Positions 1 to 8,808 of a stretch of 64,000 nt of DNA are shown piece after piece; within the stretch, counting starts at the first letter, position 1; each line of letters starts with the position of its first letter. Source of the DNA: Gordonia gummivorans (GTDB lineage Bacteria > Actinomycetota > Actinomycetes > Mycobacteriales > Mycobacteriaceae); the NCBI RefSeq assembly GCF_022513585.1, contig NZ_JAKWBF010000027.1, positions 1-64,000 of the forward strand, written 5' to 3'. Made by a program: the position numbers and the translations under genes. A model generated the notes under the pieces. It searched no databases, was not told the origin of the DNA, and saw only the letters and a program-made list of their open reading frames with translations.

Positions 1-167
1 CGATGCGGTGACTCCGACAGCGCGACAACGACGGTCGGTGAGGTGTCCTGGAACGGATGGAGTCTTTCGCATGGAGGGTCGGACATTCGCGCCTCCGATA
101 CGATCTGACGCACGAGCCGTCCGATACGTAGCGCCAATCTGGGCGGCGACACCGACAGGGGATGACC

Positions 168-2216
168 ATGCCGCTGAGCCCGGGTGATGTCTTCGCCGAC
201 AATCGGGTGGTGTCCTCGGCCGGTGTCGGCGAATTCGGTGAGAACTACCTCGTGGAGGCCGAACGGTCGGAGCCGCGAGTGCTGACTGTCGTCACCAGTG
301 CGGTCGATGTCGACATGCAGTCGCGGGTAGCGGAGGCGCTCGGCGCCTGGGCACAACTCGAGCATCCGGGGATCGTCGCGGTTCGTCGGCACGGTGTGGA
401 AGACGGTGTGCCGTGGTTCGTCACCGATCGGATCGCCGGCCGACGACTCGACGCCGAACCGCTGTCGGTCGGCGAGGTCGGGGCGGTGATCGAGCAGGCG
501 GCAGCCGCGCTCGATCACGCACACCGGCACGGGGTTGTGCATGGGCGCCTGATGCCCGCGAACATCTTCGTCGGTTCGGATGGACCGGCGTCGACGTTGC
601 GGGTTCTGCTGTCGGACTTCGGAATCGGCGCCGCCGTTGCCGGATCGACCGGGTCGCCCTACGCGGCGCCCGAGACCGCGACGGGTCCGGCGACGGCACG
701 CGCAGACGAGTATTCGCTGGCGGCGATTGCCTACCAGCGGCTCACCGGCACGGCTCCGACGGCACCGCACATCGCGCCGATCGGTGCCCTGCGGGCCGAC
801 GCGGTGAACCTCGATCCGGTGTTCGCGGCCGCACTCTCCGACGATCCCGACCTGCGCTACCCCTCCTGTTCGACCTTCGCTGCGGCACTGACGACCGGAC
901 TGCGCGGGGGACTGCCAGACGAATTCACGCCCGTCGACCCCGTCGATCAGTCAACTGTCCGCGCGAGTTATCCCTCGACGGTCGCCACCGGACCCCCGCC
1001 CGGCCCATGGCCACCCCCGCCGAATGCAAACCGGTATCCGGGTCCGACGCCGCGAAAGGGCCGTCGCGGACTGTGGTGGGTCCTCGGCGCGGTCGCTGCG
1101 GTCATCATCGTCGCGGTCGCGGCGACCACCACTGTGTTGCTGCTCGTCGGCGGTGACGACGCGAAGCCCGACACCTCCGTCAGTGCGGGCCCCGCCGCAT
1201 GTGTCCTGAGCAGCGGCAAGGTCTACTGCTGGGGCAAGAGCGCGCAAGGTCTGGCCGACGACAACCCGGCCGTGACAGATCAGCCGACACTGGTCCCCGA
1301 CCTGACCGGTGTCTCCGTGATCTCCAGCGACTACGACGTCGACCTGGAACGGGGCAACGTCTGCGCCGTGTCGCGCGGTGAGCTCTACTGTTGGGGCGCA
1401 AACGGTTTCGGCCAGCTCGGGAGTGAAACCCCGACGTCGAGCGCAACTCCACTCATGGTGGCGGGTCTATCAGGTGTGACGGCGGTTTCGACGGGCTACG
1501 ACACCACCTGCGCGGTCGCGGACCGCAAGGCGTACTGCTGGGGCGACAACGGCGACGGCCAGCTCGGGAATGGCAGTGCCACAGGGGAAGTGGCGATGCC
1601 ACGGCAGATTTCGCAACTGGCCGATGTGACCGCGATCGACACCGACGACGGTACGACCTGCGCGATTGCCGGCGGGGACGTGTACTGCTGGGGTCGTGCC
1701 GACGAGGGGCAGGTGGGTCCGGGCAACACGTCGGATGTGGTCACGCCGACCAAGATCGACGGGATCGGCAAGGCGACGGCCGTGACCACCGATGCCGGTA
1801 CGGTGTGCGCGACGGTCAGCGGCGGTGATGCGTACTGCTGGGGCGACAACGACTCGGGTCAGCTCGGTGACGGTGGGTCGACCTCGGCGACGACACCACA
1901 GAAGGTGCGTGACCTGTCGAAGGTGACGGCGATCTCGACCGGGGCGAACACCACCTGCGCAGTCGCCGGCGGCGACGCGTACTGCTGGGGCTCCAACTCC
2001 ACCGGACAGTTCGGTCAGGAGGGTCCCAGCAGCGTCAGCACGCCGCAGAAACTGTCCGGTGTCGCGGACGTGACCGACATCAGTACCGCCGAGGGATCGA
2101 CGTGCGCTGTCGACGGCGGAGGCGTCTTCTGCTGGGGTGCCAACACCTATGGACAAGTGGGGGACGGTTCCACGACCAACCGATGGACGCCCGCGCAGGT
2201 GCAGCTTCCGAAGTGA
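168..2216 (+). CDS. Membrane pseudokinase fused to RCC1-like repeats
   Basis: Predicted 682-residue single-pass membrane protein. Residues about 8-245 resemble a bacterial Ser/Thr protein kinase: a glycine-loop remnant (VGEFGENYLV), DFG (LSDFGIG) and APE (YAAPE) are present. The catalytic HRDxKPxN loop reads HGRLMPANIF, so the catalytic Asp and the following Lys are lost, and no VAIK lysine is visible in strand 3. It is therefore probably a pseudokinase. A Pro-rich linker and one transmembrane helix (about 300-327) follow. The outside part carries seven copies of a C-x-(V/I/L)...YCWG motif, typical of RCC1-type propeller blades, each with paired cysteines. The ATG at 168 is preferred to 162 because AGGGG lies 6 nt upstream of it. 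No regulator partner is adjacent. Fold assignment is strong; biological role is unknown. Confidence 0.85.
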   Translation: MPLSPGDVFADNRVVSSAGVGEFGENYLVEAERSEPRVLTVVTSAVDVDMQSRVAEALGAWAQLEHPGIVAVRRHGVEDGVPWFVTDRIAGRRLDAEPLSVGEVGAVIEQAAAALDHAHRHGVVHGRLMPANIFVGSDGPASTLRVLLSDFGIGAAVAGSTGSPYAAPETATGPATARADEYSLAAIAYQRLTGTAPTAPHIAPIGALRADAVNLDPVFAAALSDDPDLRYPSCSTFAAALTTGLRGGLPDEFTPVDPVDQSTVRASYPSTVATGPPPGPWPPPPNANRYPGPTPRKGRRGLWWVLGAVAAVIIVAVAATTTVLLLVGGDDAKPDTSVSAGPAACVLSSGKVYCWGKSAQGLADDNPAVTDQPTLVPDLTGVSVISSDYDVDLERGNVCAVSRGELYCWGANGFGQLGSETPTSSATPLMVAGLSGVTAVSTGYDTTCAVADRKAYCWGDNGDGQLGNGSATGEVAMPRQISQLADVTAIDTDDGTTCAIAGGDVYCWGRADEGQVGPGNTSDVVTPTKIDGIGKATAVTTDAGTVCATVSGGDAYCWGDNDSGQLGDGGSTSATTPQKVRDLSKVTAISTGANTTCAVAGGDAYCWGSNSTGQFGQEGPSSVSTPQKLSGVADVTDISTAEGSTCAVDGGGVFCWGANTYGQVGDGSTTNRWTPAQVQLPK

Positions 2217-2266
2217 CCATGAAGAAACATCGAGGGGCATGTGTTCCGAGTCATACGCGGGGTGGC

Positions 2267-2272
2267 TATCCT
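2267..2272 (+). promoter_or_regulatory. -10 box, leaderless start of SDR gene
   Basis: TATCCT matches the actinobacterial TANNNT -10 consensus and ends 7 nt before GTG 2280, the usual spacing from -10 to the first transcribed base. Transcript and reading frame would then start together. Confidence 0.55.
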
Positions 2273-2279
2273 CCGAAAC

Positions 2280-3059
2280 GTGGATATCAACGGAGCTAGT
2301 GCAATTGTCACGGGCGGCGCGTCGGGCATCGGCGCGGCGTCGGCCCGCCAGCTGGCGGCCAAGGGCGCGAAGGTGGTCGTCGCCGACCTCAACGCAGAAA
2401 AGGGCGAGGAACTCGCCAAGGAGATCGGCGGCGCGTTCGTCAGCGTCGACGTCACCCAGACCGACCAGATCGAGGCCGCGGTCAACAAGGCCGCCGAACT
2501 CGGCCCGCTGCGGGTCCTGGTCAACTCGGCCGGCATCGGCTGGGCGCAGCGCACCATCGGCCGCGACGGCGAGTTCGCGTCGGCGCACAACCTCGACGCC
2601 TACAAGAAGGTCATCGCGATCAATCTGATCGGCACCTTCGACGCGATCCGTCTGGCCGCGACGGCGATGAGCCGCAACGAGCCGCTCGACGCGCACGGCG
2701 AACGTGGCGCGATTGTCAACATGGCCAGTGTCGCGGCCTTCGACGGTCAGATCGGCCAGGCCTCCTACTCCTCATCCAAGGGCGGTGTGGTCGGCATGAC
2801 GCTGCCGGTCGCTCGTGACCTGGCGGCGGTCGGCATCCGGGTGAACACCGTTGCTCCGGGCCTGATCGACACCCCGATCTACGGCGAGGGCGAGGCCGCC
2901 GAGGCGTTCAAGGCAAAGCTGGGCGAGTCGGTACTGTTCCCGCATCGTCTCGGTGTGGCCGACGAACTCGCGTCGATGGTGGTCGAACTGGCCACCAACT
3001 CGTACATGAACGCCGAAGTTGTCCGCGTCGACGGCGGCATCCGGATGCCACCGAAGTAA
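2280..3059 (+). CDS. Short-chain dehydrogenase/reductase, HSD10-like
   Basis: A 259-residue classical SDR that would oxidise or reduce a hydroxyacyl or alcohol substrate with NAD(H). The nucleotide-binding motif TGGASGIG is at about residues 11-18, NSAG in strand 4, and the catalytic triad is Ser150-Tyr163-Lys167 (YSSSK). Overall pattern resembles type-2 3-hydroxyacyl-CoA dehydrogenases (fatty acid or branched-chain acyl-CoA beta-oxidation), but substrate cannot be fixed from sequence. I chose GTG 2280 because it places the first beta-strand at the N-terminus as in the family and lies 7 nt after a TATCCT -10 hexamer, which suggests a leaderless mRNA. An upstream GTG at 2241 is less likely. 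Confidence 0.88.
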   Translation: MDINGASAIVTGGASGIGAASARQLAAKGAKVVVADLNAEKGEELAKEIGGAFVSVDVTQTDQIEAAVNKAAELGPLRVLVNSAGIGWAQRTIGRDGEFASAHNLDAYKKVIAINLIGTFDAIRLAATAMSRNEPLDAHGERGAIVNMASVAAFDGQIGQASYSSSKGGVVGMTLPVARDLAAVGIRVNTVAPGLIDTPIYGEGEAAEAFKAKLGESVLFPHRLGVADELASMVVELATNSYMNAEVVRVDGGIRMPPK

Positions 3060-3062
3060 TCT
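3057..3062 (+). promoter_or_regulatory. -10 box overlapping upstream stop codon
   Basis: TAATCT begins inside the TAA stop of the dehydrogenase gene and ends 6 nt before ATG 3069, giving the geometry of a leaderless transcript. Confidence 0.5.
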
Positions 3063-3068
3063 GGCGCT

Positions 3069-3491
3069 ATGCCTGTTGGGGGAAACAACGCGAGGCGCGC
3101 TGCGGCGGTGATGGCCGCCGCCGCAGCGCTCGGCCTCGTGGTCGGGGGTTGTTCGCGCGACGTCGAAGGCACGGCGATACCGACGTCCGGCTCGGTGGTG
3201 TCGAGTTCACCGTCGACCACCACCAGCACCACGTCGACGACGACTACAACGAGTACGACGACGTCGACGTCGATACCGCCGCAATCCGGGGCGGCGACCG
3301 ATCCGGATCAGATGACCTGTGGCACCTACATCTCGCTGACTCCCGAACAGCAGCAGGCGACCATTCGGGCCTACGCGCAGCGCCACGACCGGCCGCTGCT
3401 CTCGTCGAACGAGAACGCCTATCGCCTTGTGGCTGTGTTCTGCACTCTCGATCCGAACCAGCTGATCCGCGACAGCCTGCTCCTCAAGTAG
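3069..3491 (+). CDS. Small secreted lipoprotein, Ser/Thr-rich
   Basis: A 140-residue predicted lipoprotein. A basic N-terminus and Ala-rich hydrophobic segment lead to lipobox VGGC with the lipidated Cys at residue 28. A Ser/Thr low-complexity linker (about 38-70) is followed by a short domain with two cysteines (MTCGTY and VFCTL) that probably form a disulfide. No known function; the architecture resembles small mycobacterial lipoproteins of unknown role. The ATG at 3069 is 6 nt after TAATCT, which overlaps the stop codon of the preceding dehydrogenase, so the gene likely has its own leaderless transcript. Confidence 0.78.
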   Translation: MPVGGNNARRAAAVMAAAAALGLVVGGCSRDVEGTAIPTSGSVVSSSPSTTTSTTSTTTTTSTTTSTSIPPQSGAATDPDQMTCGTYISLTPEQQQATIRAYAQRHDRPLLSSNENAYRLVAVFCTLDPNQLIRDSLLLK

Positions 3492-3544
3492 GCGTCGGAA
3501 TCGGTGCATCACAACCAATGCGCTGAATCGGACATGAGAAGAAG

Positions 3545-3550
3545 TAGCAT
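3545..3550 (+). promoter_or_regulatory. -10 box of Pro/Gln-rich membrane protein
   Basis: TAGCAT ends 8 nt before ATG 3559; transcript is probably leaderless or has 1-2 extra nt. Confidence 0.4.
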
Positions 3551-3558
3551 CTCTGTCC

Positions 3559-4299
3559 ATGACGACTCCACCGCCCTATCCTGGTCAGCCCGGTGTTCCG
3601 CCGAACGAGCCCGGCCAGCCGTATCAGCCTGGGCAGCCGTATCAACCCGGCCAGCCATACCAGGCCGGGCAGCCGTATCAACCCGATCCGGCGGCCCAGC
3701 CGGGCGCCTATCAGCCGTACCCCGCGCCGGCGGGCGGTGGGTTCACGCCGCCGCCCAAGAAGTCCAGTCTGAAGTGGCTGTGGATCGGCCTGGGCATCTT
3801 TGTGTTCCTGGTCGTGATCGGCATCATCGGCCTGTTCGCATTGGGTTGGGCGAACAAGGACAACGTCAATGACTCCGATGATGTGGCGGTCGGCGACTGC
3901 GTACGAATCGAGAAGGATTCCGGCACCAGCATCAAGCCGGTGAAGATCGACTGCGGCACGTCCGACTTCCATTGGTCGGTGGCCGCCAAGGTCGACGTGA
4001 GCAGCCAATGCGGCGAATCGTATGACACAGTGTGGTTCCGCGGGTCCGGTGACGATAGCAAGACGCTGTGCCTCGCCCGAGAAATGCAGGTCGGCAAGTG
4101 CTACGAGTGGCCCTCAGTGGCCGGATCGCTCTCTGACGTGCGAGAGATCAGCTGCGGCTCGGCGCCACAGAGCGCCTTCGTGGCGGTCAAGATCGACTCC
4201 CGGCAGTCGGGCCCACCCAATTGCGATTCCGGTCAGCAGTCGCTGCATTACACCAGGTCGCCCGAGCTGAGCTACTGCTTGACGGTGACCGAAGACTAG
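3559..4299 (+). CDS. Pro/Gln-rich membrane-anchored protein, LppU-like domain
   Basis: A 246-residue type II-like membrane protein of unknown function. Residues 1-67 form a cytoplasmic repeat of GQPYQP units, a common tail in actinobacterial membrane proteins. One transmembrane helix spans about 71-96. The external domain has eight cysteines in the spacing VGDC, KIDC, SSQC, KTLC, VGKC, EISC, PNC and SYC, which resembles the LppU/SCO3897-type cysteine-rich domain. A diverged, frameshifted lipoprotein paralogue with the same eight-cysteine pattern lies at 57347-57942. ATG 3559 is 8 nt downstream of TAGCAT (3545-3550), which suggests a very short or absent leader. Confidence 0.75.
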   Translation: MTTPPPYPGQPGVPPNEPGQPYQPGQPYQPGQPYQAGQPYQPDPAAQPGAYQPYPAPAGGGFTPPPKKSSLKWLWIGLGIFVFLVVIGIIGLFALGWANKDNVNDSDDVAVGDCVRIEKDSGTSIKPVKIDCGTSDFHWSVAAKVDVSSQCGESYDTVWFRGSGDDSKTLCLAREMQVGKCYEWPSVAGSLSDVREISCGSAPQSAFVAVKIDSRQSGPPNCDSGQQSLHYTRSPELSYCLTVTED

Positions 4300-4315
4300 G
4301 CGCCGGAGCCCTCCG

Positions 4316-5566
4316 ATGAGGTCGTGGCGTAGCGCGGTGGTGGTGATCGTGAGCGTCGTCGCAGCGACGCTCACGACGTTCGGGACAGCGGTCGGCCGGG
4401 CCGAGCCGGTCGGTCAGGGCGACACCCCGGGACCGGTCTGCGCGTGGCAGATCATGTCCAATCGTGATGACCTCAATGTCGCCTTCCCGGACGTCAACGC
4501 GACCTACTGGGTGTTGCCGTATGCGCTGGGGCCGGGCGATTCGATCTCGCTGTCGGGCCGCTACCCGCACGCGCGGTACTTCTCGCTGAACACCTACGGC
4601 ACCGACTTCAACACGGTGGACACGTTGCGGGACAACCAGATCCGGCCTGCCGGCAACGATGTCAACCCGTTCGTGGATCCAGCGGCGGCCGCGGGTGGTT
4701 CATGGCAGGCCACGGTGGTCAATCGTGCACCGAATCGCTCCCGCAACGAGATTCGCGGCCTGCCCGCGGCGGGTGCACAGCGGGTGCCGGTCGGGTTCCT
4801 CATCGTCCGGGTGTATGTTCCCGACGATCCTTCGTCGCTGAGTGGGGGTGTCGAACTTCCCACGGTCGTCATGCATCTCGGCGGAGCGCAGGTCACGCTC
4901 CGGCCGTGCGCAGTGCCGTTCAACCCGCGCAACTACAGCGGTCCGATCGCCGCGGCGCTCACGTCGGTGTTCGATCGGGCGATCGCGGGCGCGGCCGCGA
5001 ACTCCTTCCCGGCCGGATCGCCGGAGGCGACCTTCGTCAATCCGAACTCGACCGCCGGCCTGTTTCCGAACGGCGACAACAAGTACATCGGTGCGGGTCT
5101 GACCTATCGGAAGGGACGCGTCGTCGTGATCCGCGGGAAGGCGCCGACCTATCCGAACACGCGCGCCGGTGCATCACCCGCGAAACCTGGAGTCGGCCTG
5201 CGCTATTGGTCGATGTGCCAGAACGACAAGGTGACCCCGTATCCGGTGGTGGCGTGTGCGGCCGACTTCCAGACGCGCCTCGACAGCGACGGCTACTACA
5301 CATACGTGGTCGCCGCACCCGCAGACCTGAGTCGCTCGTCGGACCCGACGGCGACGGTGATCGGCTGGGGTGACACGAATGTGCCGACCAAAGTGGTCTT
5401 TCTGCGAAACATGTTGCCGTCGTCGGGCTTCTACCCCTCATCGGTGCAGGCGGCGCAGAGCAAGGGCGGTGATCCCGCCGTCAGTATGGGCGCCTACTAC
5501 CCGCGTGCCACCTACTGCGATGTGGTGGTACTGAGGTCGCAGGGGTGGCGGGCCTGCTACCGCTGA
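4316..5566 (+). CDS. Exported protein of unknown function
   Basis: A 416-residue protein with a Sec-type signal peptide (hydrophobic stretch about residues 6-22, probable cleavage near AVGRA, residue 29). The mature part has cysteine-bearing segments (VCAWQ, LRPCAV, SMCQND, VACAAD, YCDV, ACYR) consistent with disulfides in a secreted fold. The early segment containing RYFSLNTYG and the PDDPSS region recalls conserved actinobacterial secreted proteins near the DUF1214/DUF1254 group, but I cannot confirm family membership. It starts 16 nt after the upstream membrane gene with GGAG about 8 nt before ATG 4316 and may be cotranscribed with it. Confidence 0.75.
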   Translation: MRSWRSAVVVIVSVVAATLTTFGTAVGRAEPVGQGDTPGPVCAWQIMSNRDDLNVAFPDVNATYWVLPYALGPGDSISLSGRYPHARYFSLNTYGTDFNTVDTLRDNQIRPAGNDVNPFVDPAAAAGGSWQATVVNRAPNRSRNEIRGLPAAGAQRVPVGFLIVRVYVPDDPSSLSGGVELPTVVMHLGGAQVTLRPCAVPFNPRNYSGPIAAALTSVFDRAIAGAAANSFPAGSPEATFVNPNSTAGLFPNGDNKYIGAGLTYRKGRVVVIRGKAPTYPNTRAGASPAKPGVGLRYWSMCQNDKVTPYPVVACAADFQTRLDSDGYYTYVVAAPADLSRSSDPTATVIGWGDTNVPTKVVFLRNMLPSSGFYPSSVQAAQSKGGDPAVSMGAYYPRATYCDVVVLRSQGWRACYR

Positions 5567-5582
5567 CCAGTCCGCACACACA

Positions 5583-5626
5583 AAACTCCCACTTACACAG
5601 GAGGTTTCGTGTGTAAGTGGGAGTTT
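5583..5626. terminator. Bidirectional hairpin between convergent genes
   Basis: A 16-bp perfect inverted repeat, left arm 5583-5598 and right arm 5611-5626, extendable by one A-T pair, with a short loop. It lies between the plus-strand exported protein (stop 5566) and minus-strand fadE5 (stop 5642). The arm ends in AAA/TTT so it can serve as an intrinsic terminator in both directions. Confidence 0.8.
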
Positions 5627-5641
5627 CAGGTGTAACGGAAC

Positions 5642-7477
5642 TCAGAACGCGGCTTCGTCGAGCTCCATGATCTCGTTGTCGACGTTCTCCACGGTGACGC
5701 GCACCGAGGTGAGCAGCGGCAGCATGTTCTTGGCGAAGAACGTGGCGACCGCGACCTTGCCGTCGTAGAACGACTTCTCGTCGCCCGCCGCGCCGGCGTC
5801 GAGCTTGGCGAGTGCGACCTGCGCCTGCTTGAGCAGCAGCCAGCCGATGAGGAGGTCGCCGACGCTCATCAGGAAGCGGACCGAACCCAGCCCGACCTTG
5901 TAGAGCTCCTTCGGATCTTCCTGTGCCGCCATGAGATTGGTGGTCAGCGACGCGGCCATGGCCTGCACGTCCTCGAGTGCGGTCTTCAGCAGCTGACGTT
6001 CCGCCTTCAGGCGGCCGTTGCCGGCCTCTGACTCGATGAACGACTGGATCTGTCCGGCGACGTGTGCGAGCGCCTGGCCCTTGTCGCGGATGATCTTGCG
6101 GAAGAAGAAGTCCTGCGCCTGGATCGCGGTGGTGCCTTCGTAGAGCGAGTCGATCTTGGAGTCGCGGATGTACTGCTCGATCGGGTAATCCTGCAGGAAG
6201 CCCGAACCACCGAGCGTCTGGAGCGACTCGTGACCGAGGTTGGCGTAGGCCCGCTCGGAGCCGACGCCCTTCACGATCGGGAGGAGCAGGTCGTTGACGC
6301 GGTGTGCCATCGACGCGTCCGCGCCGGAGACGATCTCTGCCGCAACGGCATCCTGATGCGACGCGGTGTACAGGTACACGGCACGCAGACCCTCGGCGTA
6401 GGCCTTCTGGGTCATCAGCGAACGACGCACATCCGGGTGATGGGTGATGGTCACGCGCGGCGCGGCCTTGTCGGTCATCTGGGTCAGGTCGGCACCCTGC
6501 ACGCGCTCCTTGGCGTAGTCGAGTGCGTTGAGATAACCGGTCGACAGAGTCGAGATGGCCTTGGTGCCCACCATCATTCGCGCGTGCTCGATGACCTCGA
6601 ACATCTGCGCGATGCCCTTGTGGACCTCGCCGACGAGCCAGCCCTTGGCCGGGACGCCGTGCTGGCCAAAGGTGACCTCACAGGTGGCCGACGCCTTGAT
6701 GCCCATCTTGTGCTCGACGTTGGTGACGAATGCGCCGTTGCGCTCGCCGAGTTCACCGGTCTCCGGGTCGAAGTGGAACTTGGGAACGAAGAACAGTGAC
6801 AGGCCCTTGGTGCCGGGGCCGGCACCCTCGGGGCGGGCCAGGACGAGGTGGAAGATGTTCTCGGTCATGTCCTGGTCGGCGGAGGTGATGAAACGCTTCA
6901 CGCCGTCGATGTGCCAGGAGCCGTCTTCCTGCTGCGTGGCCTTGGTGCGGCCGGCGCCCACGTCGGAACCTGCGTCGGGCTCGGTGAGGACCATGGTGGC
7001 GCCCCAGCCGCGCTCGGAGCAGATCGCAGCCCACTTCTTCTGCTCGTCGGTGCCGTTGTTGAAGAAGATGTTGGCGAAACCCGAACCCGCTGCATACATG
7101 AAGATCGGCGGGTTGGCGCCCAGGATCATCTCGCCGATCGCCCAGTAGAGCGAACGCGGAGCAGGCAGGCCGCCGAGTTCCTCGGCGATGCCGATCTTGT
7201 CCCAGCCACCCTCGACGAGGGCGTTGTAGGACTTGGTGAAGCCCTCCGGGATCGTCACGGAGTGGGTCTCGGGGTCGAAGACCGGCGGGTTGCGGTCGGC
7301 GTCGACGAAGGATTCCGCGATGGGTCCCTCGGCCAGGGCCTTGACCTCGCGCAGCATGTCGACAGCAGTCTCGTGATCGAGATCGCCGAACTCGCCCGAC
7401 TCGAGGACCTTGTCGAGTTCGAAGACCTCGAAGAGGTTGAACTGGAGGTCGCGCATGTTGCTCTTGTAATGGCCCAT
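5642..7477 (-). CDS. fadE5: Long acyl-CoA dehydrogenase FadE5
   Basis: A 611-residue acyl-CoA dehydrogenase, the same length as the mycobacterial FadE5 I recall, and matching it closely across the whole chain (starts MGHYKSN, ends IMELDEAAF). It would carry out FAD-dependent alpha,beta-dehydrogenation of saturated acyl-CoAs in beta-oxidation. Visible elements are [13 protein letters not shown] for FAD and substrate binding, VKRFITS, and the C-terminal [18 protein letters not shown] with [16 protein letters not shown], plus the extra C-terminal domain typical of this branch. ATG 7477 is chosen over upstream in-frame codons because AGGA lies 7 nt upstream and the product then aligns end to end. 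A palindrome at 7532-7547 sits about 55 nt upstream. Confidence 0.95.
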   Translation of the reverse strand: MGHYKSNMRDLQFNLFEVFELDKVLESGEFGDLDHETAVDMLREVKALAEGPIAESFVDADRNPPVFDPETHSVTIPEGFTKSYNALVEGGWDKIGIAEELGGLPAPRSLYWAIGEMILGANPPIFMYAAGSGFANIFFNNGTDEQKKWAAICSERGWGATMVLTEPDAGSDVGAGRTKATQQEDGSWHIDGVKRFITSADQDMTENIFHLVLARPEGAGPGTKGLSLFFVPKFHFDPETGELGERNGAFVTNVEHKMGIKASATCEVTFGQHGVPAKGWLVGEVHKGIAQMFEVIEHARMMVGTKAISTLSTGYLNALDYAKERVQGADLTQMTDKAAPRVTITHHPDVRRSLMTQKAYAEGLRAVYLYTASHQDAVAAEIVSGADASMAHRVNDLLLPIVKGVGSERAYANLGHESLQTLGGSGFLQDYPIEQYIRDSKIDSLYEGTTAIQAQDFFFRKIIRDKGQALAHVAGQIQSFIESEAGNGRLKAERQLLKTALEDVQAMAASLTTNLMAAQEDPKELYKVGLGSVRFLMSVGDLLIGWLLLKQAQVALAKLDAGAAGDEKSFYDGKVAVATFFAKNMLPLLTSVRVTVENVDNEIMELDEAAF

Positions 7478-7531
7478 GGTGTTCCTATCTGGCTGGCTCG
7501 GTGGGCAAGTCTGAGATCGACGAACGCATAA

Positions 7532-7547
7532 GTTACTCGTCGGTAAC
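7532..7547. promoter_or_regulatory. Palindromic putative operator before fadE5
   Basis: GTTAC-TCGTCG-GTAAC, a 16-bp inverted repeat 55-70 nt upstream of the fadE5 start. Position and symmetry fit a dimeric (for example TetR-type) fatty-acid-responsive regulator. No regulator gene is adjacent, so the binding protein is unknown. Confidence 0.4.
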
Positions 7548-7615
7548 CTCAGTTTACGCCCGAGTAGCGTTGCCGACAACTCGTCTGGCTGTGAAGGTGC
7601 TTACTTTTGCAAGCG

Positions 7616-8386
7616 TCAGAGTGCGTCGCGCAGATAGGCCAGGTCGGCGGGGATTCCCTCGGCGGGGGTCTCCAGGATCACCGGGGCGTCGGCGGCCTTG
7701 GCCACCGCCGCCAGGACGTCCGGATCGATGTGACCGGACTCGAGGTTGGCGTGCCGGTCGCGTCCCGAGTCGAACTCGTCGCGCGAGTTGTTGAGGTGGA
7801 CGAGATCGATGCGTCCGGTGATCGCCTTGACCCGCTCGACGAGTCCGACGAGGTCCTCGCCGCCGGCCCACGCGTGGCAGGTGTCCAGGCAGAAGCCCGC
7901 GGCGTCGAAGTCACCCACCGCCTCCCAGAGCCGGTCGATCGATTCGAGGGTGCGCGCCATCGCGTGGTCGCCGCCCGCGGTGTTCTCGATCAGAATCGGC
8001 ACACCGAACCCGCCTTTGTCGGCCTGGCGGTCGAAGAGCTTGCGCCAGTTGGCGAATCCCTCGGCCGAAGCCTCACCGTCGCGCAGGTGACCACCGTGCA
8101 CGACGAGTCCGAACGCGCCGAGTTCGGCGGCCGCAGCGGCCTGCTGCTCGACCGCCTTGCGGGACGGCATCCGCAAGCGGTTGTTGAGGCTCGCGACGTT
8201 GATCTGATAGCTCGAATGCACCACGACGTCGACGTCGGAATCGCGGATGTCCGCAGCACGCGGATTGGGTTCGGGCTTCTTCCAGCTCTGCGGATCGGTG
8301 ACGAACATCTGGAAGACGTCTATCCCGAGTTCCTCGGCGGTGGCCAGCGGGTCTGCGTCCTCGCGAAGGTGTGCTCCAATGCGCAT
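7616..8386 (-). CDS. nfo: Endonuclease IV (AP endonuclease)
   Basis: A 256-residue deoxyribonuclease IV, a TIM-barrel trinuclear zinc enzyme that cleaves 5' of abasic sites in base-excision repair. Metal ligands are recognisable in order: VVHSSY and VVHGGH (His), LIENTAGG (Glu), CLDTCHAWAGG (Asp, His), HLNNSRDEFDSGRDRH (His, Asp, His) and VILETP (Glu). The family's ending is retained. ATG 8386 lies 7 nt after TATCGT on the minus strand, suggesting a leaderless mRNA. The next minus-strand gene upstream is a small hypothetical one only 14 nt away. Confidence 0.93.
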   Translation of the reverse strand: MRIGAHLREDADPLATAEELGIDVFQMFVTDPQSWKKPEPNPRAADIRDSDVDVVVHSSYQINVASLNNRLRMPSRKAVEQQAAAAAELGAFGLVVHGGHLRDGEASAEGFANWRKLFDRQADKGGFGVPILIENTAGGDHAMARTLESIDRLWEAVGDFDAAGFCLDTCHAWAGGEDLVGLVERVKAITGRIDLVHLNNSRDEFDSGRDRHANLESGHIDPDVLAAVAKAADAPVILETPAEGIPADLAYLRDAL

Positions 8387-8393
8387 GAATCAG

Positions 8394-8399
8394 ACGATA
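8394..8399 (-). promoter_or_regulatory. -10 box of nfo, leaderless
   Basis: TATCGT on the minus strand ends 7 nt before ATG 8386. It lies in the 14-nt gap after the upstream small gene, so nfo need not depend on read-through. Confidence 0.5.
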
Positions 8400-8400
8400 G

Positions 8401-8616
8401 TCAGTCCCCGGGACAGGGTTCGGTCTCGATGGTGATCGGGACGCCCGGCGCGATCAGCAGCCGGCAGGGGGCCGGACTGTCGTGGTAGAGGTTCAGCCAT
8501 TCGTGACCACGGCTTCCGGTGCCGTACACCGACTCGAGTGTGCGGTTCAGCCGGGCTTCGGCCTCCTTGGTGATGATGTAGCGCTGATCTCCATAGCGCA
8601 GATACCGATTGGGCAC
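8401..8616 (-). CDS. Small conserved-looking hypothetical protein
   Basis: A 71-residue protein beginning MPNRYLRYGDQRYIIT. I do not recognise the family. It has no signal peptide or membrane segment and is rich in charged and aromatic residues. GTG 8616 is preferred to the longer frame up to 8745 because a strong AGGAGGT lies just upstream and the additional N-terminal residues look non-coding (Cys/Ser/His mixture). It precedes nfo on the same strand by 14 nt. A real gene is likely because of the exact ribosome-binding site and codon bias. Confidence 0.6.
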   Translation of the reverse strand: MPNRYLRYGDQRYIITKEAEARLNRTLESVYGTGSRGHEWLNLYHDSPAPCRLLIAPGVPITIETEPCPGD

Positions 8617-8808
8617 CTGACCTCCTGCTTCACACGGCGTCGACCACTGCAGCCAGTGTGACGCACAACACGCGTCCGGGCATGGAAGAACGAGAATCGG
8701 ACACGCAGCCGACAGGTGGCCCCTCGACGAACCCCCGATGGCCACTAGACTGACGGCAGGTTACGAGGGTGGGTGCCCCGCGGGGTGTGACGGGCAGGAA
8801 CTTCTTCG

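Noticed and set aside
1..161. Possible end of an upstream gene
   Set aside because: One frame is open from the edge to a stop at about 111, but 36 residues without a recognisable motif are too few to call.
2241..2279. Upstream GTG start for the short-chain dehydrogenase
   Set aside because: It would add 13 residues before the first beta-strand and overlaps the -10 box; GTG 2280 fits both family and promoter.
3210..3290. Microsatellite of ACG/ACC triplets
   Set aside because: It encodes the Ser/Thr linker of the small lipoprotein and keeps the frame.
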